Assembly: GCA_006738865.1 (NCBI GenBank)
Contig: AP019701.1
Span: 1,546,001 to 1,610,000, forward strand
From: Allostella sp. ATCC 35155
Lineage (GTDB): Bacteria > Pseudomonadota > Alphaproteobacteria > ATCC43930 > Allostellaceae
Direction of reading: 5' to 3'
DNA length: 64,000 bases
Shown: positions 1 to 9,026 of the stretch, in pieces
Numbering within the stretch: the first letter of the stretch is position 1
How the letters are laid out: every line of letters starts with the position of its first letter
The notes under the pieces: generated by a model
The model's database searches: none
The model's input: only the letters and a program-made list of their open reading frames with translations
What the model was told of the DNA's origin: nothing
Position numbers and translations under genes: made by a program

Positions 1-1719
1 AACGACACGGTTCGCGACGTCCGTGGCTTCGCCGTGAAGTTCTACACGCGCGAGGGCAACTACGACCTCGTCGGCAACAACATCCCGGTCTTCTTCATCC
101 AGGATGCCATGCGCTTTCCGGACCTCATTCACGCCGTCAAGCCGGAGCCGGACCGGGAATTTCCGCAGGGCGCATCGGCGCACGACACGTTCTGGGACTT
201 CGCATCGCTCATGCCGGAGAGCCTGCACATGCTGATGTGGGCGATGTCCGATCGGGCGATCCCGCGCAGTTACCGCATGATGGAGGGCTTCGGCGTCCAC
301 ACCTTCCGCTTCGTCGACGCGGCCGGCACGGCGCGTCTCGTCAAGTTCCACTGGCGGCCGAAGCTCGGCTCCTTCTCGCTGGTGTGGGACGAAGCGGTGA
401 AGATCATGGGCGCCGATCCGGACTTCCACCGTCGCGACCTGTGGGAGGCGATCGACCGTGGCGACTTCCCCGCCTGGGAGTTCTCCGCCCAGGTCTTCGA
501 CGAGGAGACGGCTGCGAAGTTCGACTTCGACGTCCTCGACGCGACCAAGCTCGTGCCGGAGGAACTGGTGCCGCTGACGCCGCTCGGCGAACTCGTGCTG
601 GATCGCAACCCGGACAATTTCTTCGCCGAGACCGAGCAGGTCGCCTTCCATCCGGGGCACCTCGTGCCCGGCATCGACCTGACCAATGACCCGCTGCTGC
701 AGGGACGGCTCTTCTCCTACCTCGACACGCAGCTGTCGCGCCTCGGCAGTCCGAACTTCGCGCAGATTCCGGTCAACCAGCCGAAGTGCCCGTTCCACAA
801 CCTGCAGCGTGGCGGACACATGCGCATGTCGGTCGAGCGCGGACGGGTCGCCTACGAGCCGAACTCGCTGGATCGGACCGCCCCGGCGCAGGATCCGGAC
901 CGCGGCTACGTCCACCATCCCGAGCCGGTGGAAGGTCCGAAGCTGCGGCTGCGGCCGGAAAGCTTCGCCGACCACCATTCGCAAGCCCGGCTGTTCTGGA
1001 CGAGCCAGACCGACATCGAGCGGACGCACATCGTCGCAGCCTTCCGCTTCGAGTTGTCCAAGGTCGATACGGTTGCCGTGCGTGAGCGCATGGTCGGCCA
1101 TCTGTTCGACGTCGATGCCGAACTGGGCGGTCGGGTCGCCGCGGCGCTCGGCATGGCGGCCGTGCCCGGCCGTAGCCCCTCTGTCGCCTCGCCGCCGCCC
1201 TCGCCGCCGCTCAGCATCGTCGCCAAGGCGCCGGAGACGTTGGCGACGCGCAAGATCGGCTGCCTCGTTGCCGATGGCGTCTCCGGCACGGTGGTCGAGG
1301 CGCTGCGGCGTGCGGCGGCGCGCAAGGGCGCGACCATCGCCATCGTGTCGATGAAGCGCAGCGGGTTCCGGACGGAGGAGGGCGAGATCATCCCGGCCGA
1401 TTTCTTCGTGCAGGGCGGGCCGTCGGTCCTGTTCGACGCGGTGGCCCTGCTGGGCGGCGCAGAGCCGCCGGCCGATTTCCTGCGCGATGCGGCGGCCCGC
1501 AACTTCGCGGCCGATGCCTTCGCCCATCTGAAGGCGATCGCCGTAGACGCCGGCGGAGTCGCCCTGCTCGCCCGGGCAGGGGTCGGCGAGGCCGACTTCG
1601 ACGGCGCGGTGGTCACGTTGCCGCCACGACCGACCCCGGCGACCCTCACGCGGTTCCTGACAGCGGCGATGCGTCACCGCATGTGGGAGCGAGAGGCGCG
1701 CGTCAACGCGCCCGTGTGA
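1..1719 (+). CDS. katE: Large-subunit (clade 2, HPII-type) catalase, 5' end missing
   Basis: Monofunctional haem catalase that breaks down hydrogen peroxide, normally a cytoplasmic tetramer. The reading frame is open from base 1 and already inside the conserved core ([16 protein letters not shown]), so the start and the catalytic-His segment lie outside the window. The proximal haem-ligand Tyr is visible in [10 protein letters not shown], codon 718-720. After the core, a Pro/Ser-rich linker (about 1170-1245) leads to a C-terminal DJ-1/PfpI-like flavodoxin-fold domain beginning [12 protein letters not shown], which is the hallmark of the large-subunit clade and absent from small catalases. About 572 codons are present; E. 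coli HPII has 753. It is convergent with the following dehydrogenase, 24 bp away. No promoter is visible because the upstream sequence is missing. Confidence 0.95.
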   Translation, partial: NDTVRDVRGFAVKFYTREGNYDLVGNNIPVFFIQDAMRFPDLIHAVKPEPDREFPQGASAHDTFWDFASLMPESLHMLMWAMSDRAIPRSYRMMEGFGVHTFRFVDAAGTARLVKFHWRPKLGSFSLVWDEAVKIMGADPDFHRRDLWEAIDRGDFPAWEFSAQVFDEETAAKFDFDVLDATKLVPEELVPLTPLGELVLDRNPDNFFAETEQVAFHPGHLVPGIDLTNDPLLQGRLFSYLDTQLSRLGSPNFAQIPVNQPKCPFHNLQRGGHMRMSVERGRVAYEPNSLDRTAPAQDPDRGYVHHPEPVEGPKLRLRPESFADHHSQARLFWTSQTDIERTHIVAAFRFELSKVDTVAVRERMVGHLFDVDAELGGRVAAALGMAAVPGRSPSVASPPPSPPLSIVAKAPETLATRKIGCLVADGVSGTVVEALRRAAARKGATIAIVSMKRSGFRTEEGEIIPADFFVQGGPSVLFDAVALLGGAEPPADFLRDAAARNFAADAFAHLKAIAVDAGGVALLARAGVGEADFDGAVVTLPPRPTPATLTRFLTAAMRHRMWEREARVNAPV

Positions 1720-1743
1720 TCCCGGGTGCGCCCGGCCCCCGCG

Positions 1744-2718
1744 TCAGACGACGCGGTCGCCGGGCTCGCCGGTCGCGAACCAGGCGTCGAGATTGTCGAG
1801 GGCGCGGAAGCCCATGGCCTCGCGGGTTTCTGTCGTGGCGCTGCCGAGATGCGGCAGCAGCACCACGTTCTCGAGGTCGAGATAGCCGTCGTGGACGTGC
1901 GGCTCGCCGTCATAGACATCGAGCCCTGCGGCCGAAAGCTGGCCCGACTTCAGGGCGGCGACGACGGCCCGATCGTCGACGACCGGTCCGCGGGCGGTGT
2001 TCACCAGGATGGCGCCCTTGGGCAGCATTTCCAGGCGCCGCGCGTCGATGAGATGCCGGGTCTGCGGCGTCAGCGGGCAGTGAAGGGAGAGGAACTGCGC
2101 GTGCGGCAGCAGATCCTCCACGGTCGGATGGAAGATCGCGCCGTCCTCCTGCTCGGGCGGCAGGCGGTTGCGGTTGTAGTAGCGGACCTGCATGTCGAAG
2201 CCGCGCGCCCGCCGCGCGAGCGCCTGGCCGATCCGGCCCATGCCGACGATGCCGACGGTCTTGCCGCTCATATGCGTGCCGAGCAGTTGGGTCGGCGCCC
2301 AGCCGCCCCAGGCGCGGGCGCGCACCATGCGCTCGCCCTCGCCGGCACGCCGCGCTGCCGCCAGCATCAGCAGCAATGCGATGTCGGCCGTGGCGTCGGT
2401 CAGCACGTCCGGCGTGTTGGTGACGACGATGCCCCGGCGCTTCGCCGCGCCGAGGTCGATATGGTCGGTGCCGACCGAGAAGGTCGCGATGATGCGGACG
2501 CTGTCGGGCATGCCGTCGATGGCGTCGGCGCCGACCTTGTCGGCGGCACAGACCAGCACGCCGTCGCAGCCCTCGGCGGCATCGCCCATCGCGGCCGCGT
2601 CGAGCGCCTGGTCGTCGGGGCTGAGGCGTGCGTCATAGTCGCGCGCGGCGCGGCGCTCGACGGCCTGTGGCAGCTTGCGGGTGACGAGGATGCGCGGACG
2701 GTTCGCCGTGGCCGACAT
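1744..2718 (-). CDS. D-2-hydroxyacid dehydrogenase (glyoxylate/hydroxypyruvate reductase type)
   Basis: 324-aa NAD(P)-dependent D-2-hydroxyacid dehydrogenase, likely reducing glyoxylate or hydroxypyruvate in the cytoplasm. It has the family's two-domain order: N-terminal substrate-binding half, Rossmann motif GIVGMGRIGQ near residue 156, then catalytic Arg (NTARGP, about 243), Glu (DGEP, about 272) and His (PHLGSAT, about 290). The start at 2718 is chosen because a GAGAGG Shine-Dalgarno lies just upstream and the family N-terminus (PRILVTRKLP) follows directly; the frame stays open 31 codons further but that extension is non-homologous. It is divergent from the EipB gene. The exact substrate cannot be told from sequence. 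Confidence 0.9.
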   Translation of the reverse strand: MSATANRPRILVTRKLPQAVERRAARDYDARLSPDDQALDAAAMGDAAEGCDGVLVCAADKVGADAIDGMPDSVRIIATFSVGTDHIDLGAAKRRGIVVTNTPDVLTDATADIALLLMLAAARRAGEGERMVRARAWGGWAPTQLLGTHMSGKTVGIVGMGRIGQALARRARGFDMQVRYYNRNRLPPEQEDGAIFHPTVEDLLPHAQFLSLHCPLTPQTRHLIDARRLEMLPKGAILVNTARGPVVDDRAVVAALKSGQLSAAGLDVYDGEPHVHDGYLDLENVVLLPHLGSATTETREAMGFRALDNLDAWFATGEPGDRVV

Positions 2719-2848
2719 GCGACGGGCCTCTCTTCGTTGTCGTTGGGACGGGTCGTGCGGGTGCGCCGATACTATCTCGGTGGGGATGCCGATGTCATAG
2801 TCCCGGCGCATGTTTTCTCGATTCGTGTACTGGATTACGAGGTCGTCG

Positions 2849-3652
2849 ATGTTGAGGAGTGCCGCCGGCGCGGTTGTCGCGCTCTTCCTGGGCCTGGCCG
2901 CAGCCGAGGCTGCCGGGGCCGGGACGATCGCGCCGCATCGCGCGCTCTACGACCTGTCGCTCGCCTCCTCGCGGGCCAGCGGCGGCGTCGTCGGCGTCCA
3001 GGGGCGGATGTCATTCGAATGGGGCGATGCCTGCGACGGCTGGACCGTCAACCAGCGCTATCGCATGCGCCTGTCCCAGGCGCAGGAGGACGAGGTCGAG
3101 ATCGTATCCAGCCTCGCGAGCTGGGAGTCGAAGGACGGCACGCGCTATCGCTTCGTCATGAAGAAGCAGCGCGGCGACGAGCCGGAGGAGGAGCTGCGCG
3201 GCTCCGCCCGCCTCAACCCCCAGAGCAGGGCCGGGCGGGCGACGTTCACCCGGCCGGAGGATGCGGTGATCGAGTTGCCGCGCGGCACCATGTTTCCGTC
3301 CGCGCATACGATCGAGGTGATCCGCCGGGCCGAGGCGCGCGAGCAGTTCTTTACCCGCCGGGTCTTCGACGGGTCGGAGGTCGAAGGCCCGGTCGACGTC
3401 TCGGCCTTCGTCGGCTCGGCGCGGCCGGCGGCCGCCGGCCGTGCGACCGATCGCGGCCTGACCGACAGCCGCGGCTGGCGCGTGCGGCTCGCCTTTTTCG
3501 CCGCTTCCGGCCGCAAGCCGCTGCCCGACTACGAGATCAGCCTGATGCTGCACGACAACGGCGTCTCGTCGGACATGCTGATCGACTATGGCGACTTCAC
3601 CGTGCGCGCCCGCCTGAAGGAGGTCGAGCCACTGCGCGGTGGCGGCTGCTGA
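2849..3652 (+). CDS. eipB: EipB-like cell-envelope integrity protein (DUF1849)
   Basis: Periplasmic protein of the DUF1849/EipB family. In Brucella, EipB is a beta-spiral protein needed for envelope integrity. A Sec signal peptide (MLRSAAGAVVALFLG...) is followed by the family opening APHRALYDLSLA. Two cysteines are present, one in GDACDGW and one as the last residue; they match the conserved disulfide pair of Brucella EipB. I chose ATG 2849 because ACGAGG precedes it at good spacing and it starts a classical signal peptide. ATG 2810, 13 codons upstream in frame, would give 280 aa but has a poorer ribosome site. The last 14 bases overlap the next gene. Confidence 0.88.
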   Translation: MLRSAAGAVVALFLGLAAAEAAGAGTIAPHRALYDLSLASSRASGGVVGVQGRMSFEWGDACDGWTVNQRYRMRLSQAQEDEVEIVSSLASWESKDGTRYRFVMKKQRGDEPEEELRGSARLNPQSRAGRATFTRPEDAVIELPRGTMFPSAHTIEVIRRAEAREQFFTRRVFDGSEVEGPVDVSAFVGSARPAAAGRATDRGLTDSRGWRVRLAFFAASGRKPLPDYEISLMLHDNGVSSDMLIDYGDFTVRARLKEVEPLRGGGC

Positions 3653-4445
3653 GGCGGCCTTGCTCCACCTTCTGGCCCGGGAGACGCGGGCCGCCCGTCT
3701 GGCGGACCGCCTTGCCGCCGGGCGCGACGATGTCCACCAGCGAATCACCGCCCATGACTACGGTCGGGCCATCGAACTGCCCGACGCGGCGCTTGCGCCC
3801 GGCGCGTGGGTCTTTCTCGATCTTGACCGGCTCGACGACGATTCCGCATTCGCCGTGATGCAGCTGCGGGCGAGGCTCGCCCGCCGCCCCGGCGTCGCCT
3901 GCTGGAACCATCCGACGCGGACCCTGCATCGCTTCGAGCTGCTGCGGCTGCTCCACGAGGCCGGCGCCGTGCGCGGCGACGTCTATCGGCTGGAAGATCG
4001 CCGGCCCCCGCGACGCTGGCCGGTCTTCCTGCATGACGAGTTCCAGTCGCTGACCGCGCTGCCCGAACTGCTCGACGGGCCCCAGGCCCTGGTCCGGGCG
4101 GTGCAGCGGCTCGGGCGCGAAGGCCGCTATCGGCCGGGCATCCTGATCCGCGAGGCGCCGGGATTGGAGCATGCGCCCGGCGAGCCGGTCTGCGTCCGCG
4201 TGGTGCGCGGCCGGCCCTTCGTCGATCCGGCCGGGCGCGCGCGGCTGACGCGGGCCGGGGCGGCGGTGCCGGCCGGGCTGCTGCGCCTGCTGACGGACGC
4301 GCGGATCGCGGTCGGCAGCCTGCTGCTCCTGCCGACACCCGGTGTCGCCACGATCCTCGACGCGGGAACCGATCCGCTCCTCTTCGTGCTCGGCCCGGAG
4401 CCGGGCCCGGCGCTCGACGCGCTCCTCGCCCTCGACGCCGGCTAG
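3639..4445 (+). CDS. Conserved hypothetical protein overlapping eipB
   Basis: 268-aa cytoplasmic-looking protein with a GTG start, overlapping the end of eipB by 14 bases, so probably translated with it. I cannot assign a function. Visible features: an Arg/Ala/Leu-rich N-terminal third, a central WNHPTRTLHRFELLRLL segment followed by a RRWPVFLHDE strand, then a charged region and a Leu/Pro-rich C-terminus. The central part faintly recalls the start of ATP-grasp-like proteins, but I see no complete nucleotide-binding signature, so this is only a suggestion. No signal peptide or membrane segment is evident. Its stop codon overlaps the convergent TRAP permease stop. The close pairing with eipB suggests an envelope-related or co-regulated role. 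Confidence 0.75.
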   Translation: MAAAEAALLHLLARETRAARLADRLAAGRDDVHQRITAHDYGRAIELPDAALAPGAWVFLDLDRLDDDSAFAVMQLRARLARRPGVACWNHPTRTLHRFELLRLLHEAGAVRGDVYRLEDRRPPRRWPVFLHDEFQSLTALPELLDGPQALVRAVQRLGREGRYRPGILIREAPGLEHAPGEPVCVRVVRGRPFVDPAGRARLTRAGAAVPAGLLRLLTDARIAVGSLLLLPTPGVATILDAGTDPLLFVLGPEPGPALDALLALDAG

Positions 4446-4454
4446 AATCCGGCG
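4436..4454. terminator. Short hairpin at convergent overlapping stops
   Basis: CGCCGG, a 7-nt loop, then CCGGCG, centred on the overlapping TAG stops of the + strand hypothetical gene (stop 4443-4445) and the - strand TRAP permease (stop 4442-4444). It could terminate both transcripts, but the stem is only 6 bp and there is no T-run on either side, so this is tentative. Confidence 0.3.
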
Positions 4455-6223
4455 ACCAGGGCGAGGGCGATGCCGCCCGCCAGTGCCGCGGCCCGCAGCG
4501 GCAGCGGCCGATCGCCGCGGATGACCGCATAGCTGAGCAGCCACAGGCCGGCGCCGACCTTGACGGTGGCCGCGAGCGCGGTCAGCGGTGCCATGCCCAG
4601 TTCCAGCAGCGCGGGGTGCTGCACGAACGCCAGTGGCACGACGAAGAGGCCGAGGCCGAGCCGCATCGCCCACCAGGCGACCGGCAGCCAGGGCGTCTGC
4701 GCGATGCCGGCGGCGATGAACACCGTGCCGCAGACGGGCGGCGTGATCGTGCACAGCAGCGCGTACCAGAAGACGAACATGTGCGCCTGCAGAGGCGGCA
4801 GGCCGAGCTTGCCGAGCGCCGGCCCGGCGACGGCGACGCAGATGACATAGGCGGCGGTGGTCGGCAGCTCCATGCCCAGGACCAGACAGGCGCAGGCCGT
4901 CAGCAGCAGCGCCAGCCACAGCCGCTCGCCCGAGAGGTCGAGGATGGCCGAGGTGATCTTGACGCCGAGCCCGGTCATGTTGAACACGCCGACGATCAGC
5001 CCGGCGCAGATGATGACGGCGGCGATGTGGGCGATCTGGCGCGCCCCGTCCTCGGCGGCGTTGGCGATCCGGGCGATCCAGCGCCGGAAGTCGACGCGGC
5101 CGGCGGCATCGCCCAGGAGCAGCAGCAGCGCCGCGCCGGCGGCCAGCGCCGCACCGAACTGCGCCGTATAGGCGGTGAAGCCGAGGACCGCGATGACGAT
5201 CGCCAGCGGCACCAGGAAGAAGGGGATCGTGCGGGCGACGGTGCCCCAGCTCGGCAGCGCCGAGGCGGGCAGGCCGAGCAGGCCGAGGCGCACGGCGAAC
5301 TGGTCGATGCCGATCCAGGCGGCGGCGAAGAACAGCAGCGCCGGCAGGCTGGCCGCGACCATCAGCTCGGAATAGGGGGTGCGGATGAGCTCCGCCATCA
5401 GGAACACGCCGGCACCCATGACCGGTGGCATGATCTGCCCGCCGGTCGAGGCGACGGCCTCCACGGCCGCGGCGAAGGGGCGGGGATAGCCGGCACGGAT
5501 CATCGCCGGGATGGTCATGGTTCCGGTCGTGACGACGTTGGCCGAAGCCGAGCCGGAGATGGTGCCATAGAGGGCGGAGGCCACGACCTCGACCTTGGCG
5601 GAGCCGGCGCGGAACCGGCCGGCGACGCGGGTCGCGAAGCTCATGAAGCCGGCACCGGCATCGCCGGCGGCGACCAGGGAGCCGAGGATGAGGAACGGCG
5701 CCACCAGATCGACCGAGACGCCGGTGAGCTGGCCCCAGAGCCCGCCCTCGGCGACCACGAGCGTGCCGAGGAACGTGTCGACCGGCAGCCCCGGATGGCC
5801 GAAGACGCCGGGCAGATGCTGGCCGAAGAGGCCATAGAGCAGGCAGAGCGCCGCCACCGTCGGCATCACCGCCTTGACCGAGCGCCGCGCCATTTCCAGC
5901 ACGACGAGGATCAGCACGACGGCCAGCCCGTGCTGGAACCAGCCGACCACCACCCCGTACTGGTCGACCAGCCGCTCCCGCTCCCAGGCGATCCACAGGC
6001 AGCCCGCGACGCCGACCGCGCAGAGCACGGCACCCGTGACGCGTGCCGCCCGCCCGCCCGGCGCGAAGAGGAACACGAAGGGCAGGGCGAGCGCGAGATG
6101 CAGCGGCCGGGTCACCAGCGTCGGCAGCAGGCCCGACACCACGAGCCAGAGGTGAAATCCGACCGACGCGAAGGCGCAGGCGAGGACGACGGCGCGCACG
6201 GCGCCGCCGCGGGCAGGTTCCAT
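4442..6223 (-). CDS. TRAP transporter fused permease (4TM/12TM, TAXI system)
   Basis: 593-aa inner-membrane permease that fuses the small (DctQ-like) and large (DctM-like) TRAP subunits, as usual for TAXI-type systems. Many hydrophobic segments run throughout. The family segments ALYGTISGSASANVVTTG and ASTGGQIMPPVMGAG (about 225-290), and a second copy of the inverted fold ending LCTITPPVCGTVF near residue 500, are clear. The start at 6223 (MEPARGG) is preferred; the frame is open 45 codons further to a GTG inside the partner gene. It lies 26 bp downstream of the substrate-binding protein, so the two form an operon. The likely solute is an organic acid or amino acid, driven by a Na+ or H+ gradient; the sequence does not settle which. 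Confidence 0.93.
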   Translation of the reverse strand: MEPARGGAVRAVVLACAFASVGFHLWLVVSGLLPTLVTRPLHLALALPFVFLFAPGGRAARVTGAVLCAVGVAGCLWIAWERERLVDQYGVVVGWFQHGLAVVLILVVLEMARRSVKAVMPTVAALCLLYGLFGQHLPGVFGHPGLPVDTFLGTLVVAEGGLWGQLTGVSVDLVAPFLILGSLVAAGDAGAGFMSFATRVAGRFRAGSAKVEVVASALYGTISGSASANVVTTGTMTIPAMIRAGYPRPFAAAVEAVASTGGQIMPPVMGAGVFLMAELIRTPYSELMVAASLPALLFFAAAWIGIDQFAVRLGLLGLPASALPSWGTVARTIPFFLVPLAIVIAVLGFTAYTAQFGAALAAGAALLLLLGDAAGRVDFRRWIARIANAAEDGARQIAHIAAVIICAGLIVGVFNMTGLGVKITSAILDLSGERLWLALLLTACACLVLGMELPTTAAYVICVAVAGPALGKLGLPPLQAHMFVFWYALLCTITPPVCGTVFIAAGIAQTPWLPVAWWAMRLGLGLFVVPLAFVQHPALLELGMAPLTALAATVKVGAGLWLLSYAVIRGDRPLPLRAAALAGGIALALVAGF

Positions 6224-6249
6224 GGTGGCGGGGTTGCGGCCGCCGGGGG

Positions 6250-7224
6250 CTACTGCGCCGCCGGAAGGGCGATGCCGGCCTCGCGATAGTAGCGCGCGGC
6301 GCCCGGATGGATGGCGACCCCGAGCAAGGCGATCTGGTCTGGCGACACGCCGTCCCACCAGGGGTTCTGCTTGGCCATCTCGGCCTTGCGCCCCCAGAAG
6401 GCCTTGACCACGCCGTAGGCGGTGTCCTCGTCCATCTTCAGCGTGCCGTAGGCGCCGACCGGCAGGGCGATCGTCCGCGTCGGCGTGTCCACGCCCTTGT
6501 AGATGCCGGCCGGGATCGTCACGGCGGCGGCGCTGGCATCCTGCTTCTGGATCTGCGCGATCTGCGCCTCCTCGAGGCCGAGCAGGCGGATGGGCGTCGC
6601 GACCGCCAGCTCCTGCAGGTTCGGCGCCGGGTAGGAGCCGCCGGTGGCGAAGCCGTCGATCTGGCGGTTGCGCATGGCGTTGACGGCGGCGTTCAGCTCG
6701 ACGTCGACGAGATTCACCTTGTCCGCGATGCCGAGCAGGCGGAACACCGCATCGCTCTGGCGCTGGGTGAAGGTGCCGCGCCCGCCGGCGACGAACCGCT
6801 TGCCCGCCAGGTCGGACAGGGACTGGATGCCGGCGTCGCTGCGGACGACCCAGTGCATGGTGATGGCGGGCAGGGTGAACAGTCCGCGGATGCCGTCATA
6901 GCCGGTCTCGCCCTCGAAGGGCTTGCGACCGGCCCGCGCCGCGGCGATCAGACCCGGAGGGGAAGTGAAGAGATAGGCGCCGGGCCGGCGCGCGGACTCC
7001 TTCACGTTCTGCACGGAGCCCTGGCTCTCCTCGACCGTGGGCTGCACCGCCCCCTTCGTCCCGGTCCGGATGGTCTCGGCCAGCTGCACCGTCATGACGT
7101 AGTAGGCTGAGCCGCTGGCCGCCGCCTTCAGCGTCAGTCGCGTCTCCGCCGCCGCCCCCTGGGCCAGCAGCATCAGCCCGCCGGCCACGAGGGCTGAAGT
7201 CACGCCCGAAGTCAGTGCGCGCAT
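6250..7224 (-). CDS. TAXI-family TRAP substrate-binding protein
   Basis: 324-aa periplasmic binding protein of the TAXI (TRAP-associated extracytoplasmic immunogenic) family, delivering solute to the fused permease that follows. N-terminal Sec signal MRALTSGVTSALVAGGLMLL ending AQGAAA, then the mature protein opens ETRLTLKAAASGSAYYVM, where family members contact the ligand. Downstream are typical segments LAGKRFVAGGRGT and IDGFATGGSYP. Three in-frame ATGs sit close together (7224, 7233, 7242). I take 7224 because GGGATGGA precedes it at normal spacing and it gives the cleanest signal peptide; 7233 is nearly as good. It is divergent from the M23 peptidase gene across a 342-bp spacer. Confidence 0.92.
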   Translation of the reverse strand: MRALTSGVTSALVAGGLMLLAQGAAAETRLTLKAAASGSAYYVMTVQLAETIRTGTKGAVQPTVEESQGSVQNVKESARRPGAYLFTSPPGLIAAARAGRKPFEGETGYDGIRGLFTLPAITMHWVVRSDAGIQSLSDLAGKRFVAGGRGTFTQRQSDAVFRLLGIADKVNLVDVELNAAVNAMRNRQIDGFATGGSYPAPNLQELAVATPIRLLGLEEAQIAQIQKQDASAAAVTIPAGIYKGVDTPTRTIALPVGAYGTLKMDEDTAYGVVKAFWGRKAEMAKQNPWWDGVSPDQIALLGVAIHPGAARYYREAGIALPAAQ

Positions 7225-7417
7225 CGTTTCCATCCCGTTCATCAGGTTCTGCCCGGCGCGGAACATGCCAGCGCGAACCGCCGTCCACAAGGCTGTCACC
7301 CCGGAACGGCCCGTAAAGCCTTGCTCCGGGAACGAGGCATCGCTAACGTCCGCGGCGGGGAGCGACGGGCCCGGCGACGCCGGGAGCCGTTCTTGAGGAT
7401 TTCGCGGTCTCCGGGCG

Positions 7418-7438
7418 GGCCTGCTGGGGAGCAGGGCC
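7418..7438. repeat. Strong hairpin in spacer
   Basis: GGCCTGCT, loop GGGG, then AGCAGG(G)CC, with one bulged base. It lies between divergent genes, so it is not at the end of a known gene. It could act in a leader RNA or be a remnant of a palindromic repeat. Confidence 0.5.
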
Positions 7439-7472
7439 AGCCCAGTCACAGGGGGCCGCGACATCGCAGACA

Positions 7473-7544
7473 TGGGATCCATCCCGACCCGGCGGAGCCG
7501 GACCCGGAACTTGTCGGGTCGGCTCCAGGCCGCGTGGGATCCGG
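7473..7544. repeat. Imperfect inverted repeat with terminal GGATCC boxes
   Basis: Nested dyads: GGATCC near each end, CCGACCC (about 7484-7490) pairing with GGGTCGG (about 7516-7522), and GGAGCC pairing with GGCTCC. It sits just upstream of the M23 peptidase start. It may be a REP-like palindromic element or a 5' leader structure for that gene. Confidence 0.45.
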
Positions 7545-7556
7545 ATCGATACGGCC

Positions 7557-7560
7557 GGAG
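7557..7560 (+). promoter_or_regulatory. Ribosome binding site deciding the M23 start
   Basis: GGAG directly abuts ATG 7561 and lies 6 nt before ATG 7567. Only the second ATG has workable spacing, so translation most likely begins at 7567. Confidence 0.6.
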
Positions 7561-7566
7561 ATGGGG

Positions 7567-9000
7567 ATGACCGGACGGACACGACAACGGGCGGCGGCGG
7601 CCGGGCTCTGCGCGGGCCTGCTGCTGGGCATGGCGGCGCCCGCCGCGGCGCAGGAGCCGACGGCGAAGACGCCGCCGGCGGCTGCGGCGCAAGGGGCCGA
7701 TCGCGACACGCTGCTGCGCCTCCTGGCGGAGGAGATGACGTCGCGGCTCGTGACCGCGCTGTCGATCCAGGCACGCTCGCACGCGGCGGAAGTCGCAACG
7801 CTCGAATACCGCCTGCGGCAGGCCGAGGAACGGCTGGCGAAGGGCGAGGCGGAGCAGGCCAGCCGGGATGCGGCGCGCCAGCGCGAACTCGCCGGCATGC
7901 GCGACCTGCTCGCCCGGGCCGAGGCGGCCCTCGGCGGGGTGGGGGCGTCGCAGTCGGCCATGCAGCGGGCGCTGCAGACGCGCGAGGAGGATGTGTCGCG
8001 GCTCAAGGCGGCGCTCACGGCCGCCCTGGCCGGCCTGTCCGAGGCCCGCCGGGAGGTGCGTGAGGCGCGCTACGCCGCCGGCGAGGCGAACCAGGCGGAG
8101 ATTGCCGCGCTGCGCGGCCGCGTCGATACCACGACGGCATCGCTGGACGGATTGCGCCGCGAGCTGCGATCGGTGGCGGCCGAGCGCGACCGCCTCGCGG
8201 GGGAGAGCGAGGAGCTGCGCGTCGAGCAGGCCCGCGTCCAGCTCGACCGGGACATCGCCGTCGGCGAGCGCGACGCGCTTTCCGACCGGCTGGAGCAGGT
8301 GGCCAACCGGGTCGCCGGCATGGCCGGCGCGCAGCCCGGCGGCCTGGAGGCCCAGGCACTGCAGCGGCTCGGGCAGATCGAGCAGTTCCTGAGTTCGACG
8401 GGCGTCGACGTCAGCCGGTTGTCGCAGCCGATCCCGGCCAAGGGCGCGGTGGTGCCGCCGCCGCTGCCGGTGTCGCGGCAGGCCGGGCGCGGCGGTCCCT
8501 TCATCCCCTACGGCAATGTGCAGGTCACGCCGGTCGTGGCCAAGCCCGACCCGCAGCTCGAGCGCCATCTCGACCGGCTGGAGCGCATCGAGCGTATCCT
8601 CCGGGTCGTCCCGATCGGTGCGCCGCTCGCGCCCTATTCCTTCGAGAGCGGCTTCGGCCAGCGCTCGGATCCGTTCCGCAAGAAGGCCGCGATGCACGAA
8701 GGCGTCGATCTCGCGGCGCCGTCGCGGACCCCGTTGCGCGCGACCGCGCCGGGCACGGTGGTGTTCGCCGGCCGCAAGGGCGCCTACGGCAAGACGGTCG
8801 ATGTGCGCCACCATGGCGGCATCGTGACCCGCTATGCGCACATGGCCGACATCCAGGCGAGCGTCGGCGACACGGTCGCCCGCGGTGACGTCGTCGGGCT
8901 GCTGGGATCGACGGGCCGCAGTACCGGCCCGCACGTCCATTACGAGGTCATCATCGACGGCCGGCCGGTCGACCCGGCCCGCCTGATCGGCCGCAAGTGA
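7567..9000 (+). CDS. Coiled-coil M23 (LytM) peptidoglycan endopeptidase
   Basis: 477-aa exported protein that should act on peptidoglycan in the periplasm. Signal peptide MTGRTRQRAAAAGLCAGLLL ending APAAAAQ; then a long Ala/Glu/Arg-rich coiled coil (about residues 50-260, heptad-like RQAEERLAKGEAEQA); a Pro/Gly linker; and a C-terminal LytM domain (about 360-477). The zinc ligands are intact: HEGVDLAAPS (H and D) and HVHYE, plus YAHM, so it looks catalytically active rather than an EnvC/NlpD-type activator. The architecture still resembles EnvC-like division factors. The start is set by the GGAG at 7557. It ends in a hairpin shared with the convergent threonine dehydratase. Confidence 0.9.
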   Translation: MTGRTRQRAAAAGLCAGLLLGMAAPAAAQEPTAKTPPAAAAQGADRDTLLRLLAEEMTSRLVTALSIQARSHAAEVATLEYRLRQAEERLAKGEAEQASRDAARQRELAGMRDLLARAEAALGGVGASQSAMQRALQTREEDVSRLKAALTAALAGLSEARREVREARYAAGEANQAEIAALRGRVDTTTASLDGLRRELRSVAAERDRLAGESEELRVEQARVQLDRDIAVGERDALSDRLEQVANRVAGMAGAQPGGLEAQALQRLGQIEQFLSSTGVDVSRLSQPIPAKGAVVPPPLPVSRQAGRGGPFIPYGNVQVTPVVAKPDPQLERHLDRLERIERILRVVPIGAPLAPYSFESGFGQRSDPFRKKAAMHEGVDLAAPSRTPLRATAPGTVVFAGRKGAYGKTVDVRHHGGIVTRYAHMADIQASVGDTVARGDVVGLLGSTGRSTGPHVHYEVIIDGRPVDPARLIGRK

Positions 9001-9003
9001 GGC

Positions 9004-9026
9004 GGCCGGCGGCTCAGCCGCCGGCC
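9004..9026. terminator. Bidirectional terminator-like hairpin with a stop codon in its loop
   Basis: GGCCGGCGGC, loop TCA, GCCGCCGGCC: a perfect 10-bp stem. The loop TCA (9014-9016) is the TGA stop of the - strand threonine dehydratase, and the stem begins 3 bp after the M23 stop. No T-run follows on either strand. Confidence 0.6.

Larger units (their letters stand above)
7225..7566. other. 342-bp spacer between TRAP operon and M23 gene, rich in inverted repeats
   Basis: Divergent intergenic region. It must hold the promoters of both flanking genes, but I cannot pick convincing -35/-10 boxes. It contains two strong inverted repeats, listed separately. The + strand frame of the M23 gene happens to be open back to 7321, but there is no signal peptide or homology before 7567, so I treat that stretch as non-coding. 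Confidence 0.6.

Noticed and set aside
3597-5996. 799-codon - strand frame
   Set aside because: Arg/Gly/Ala-rich shadow crossing two real genes in another frame; no recognisable domain.
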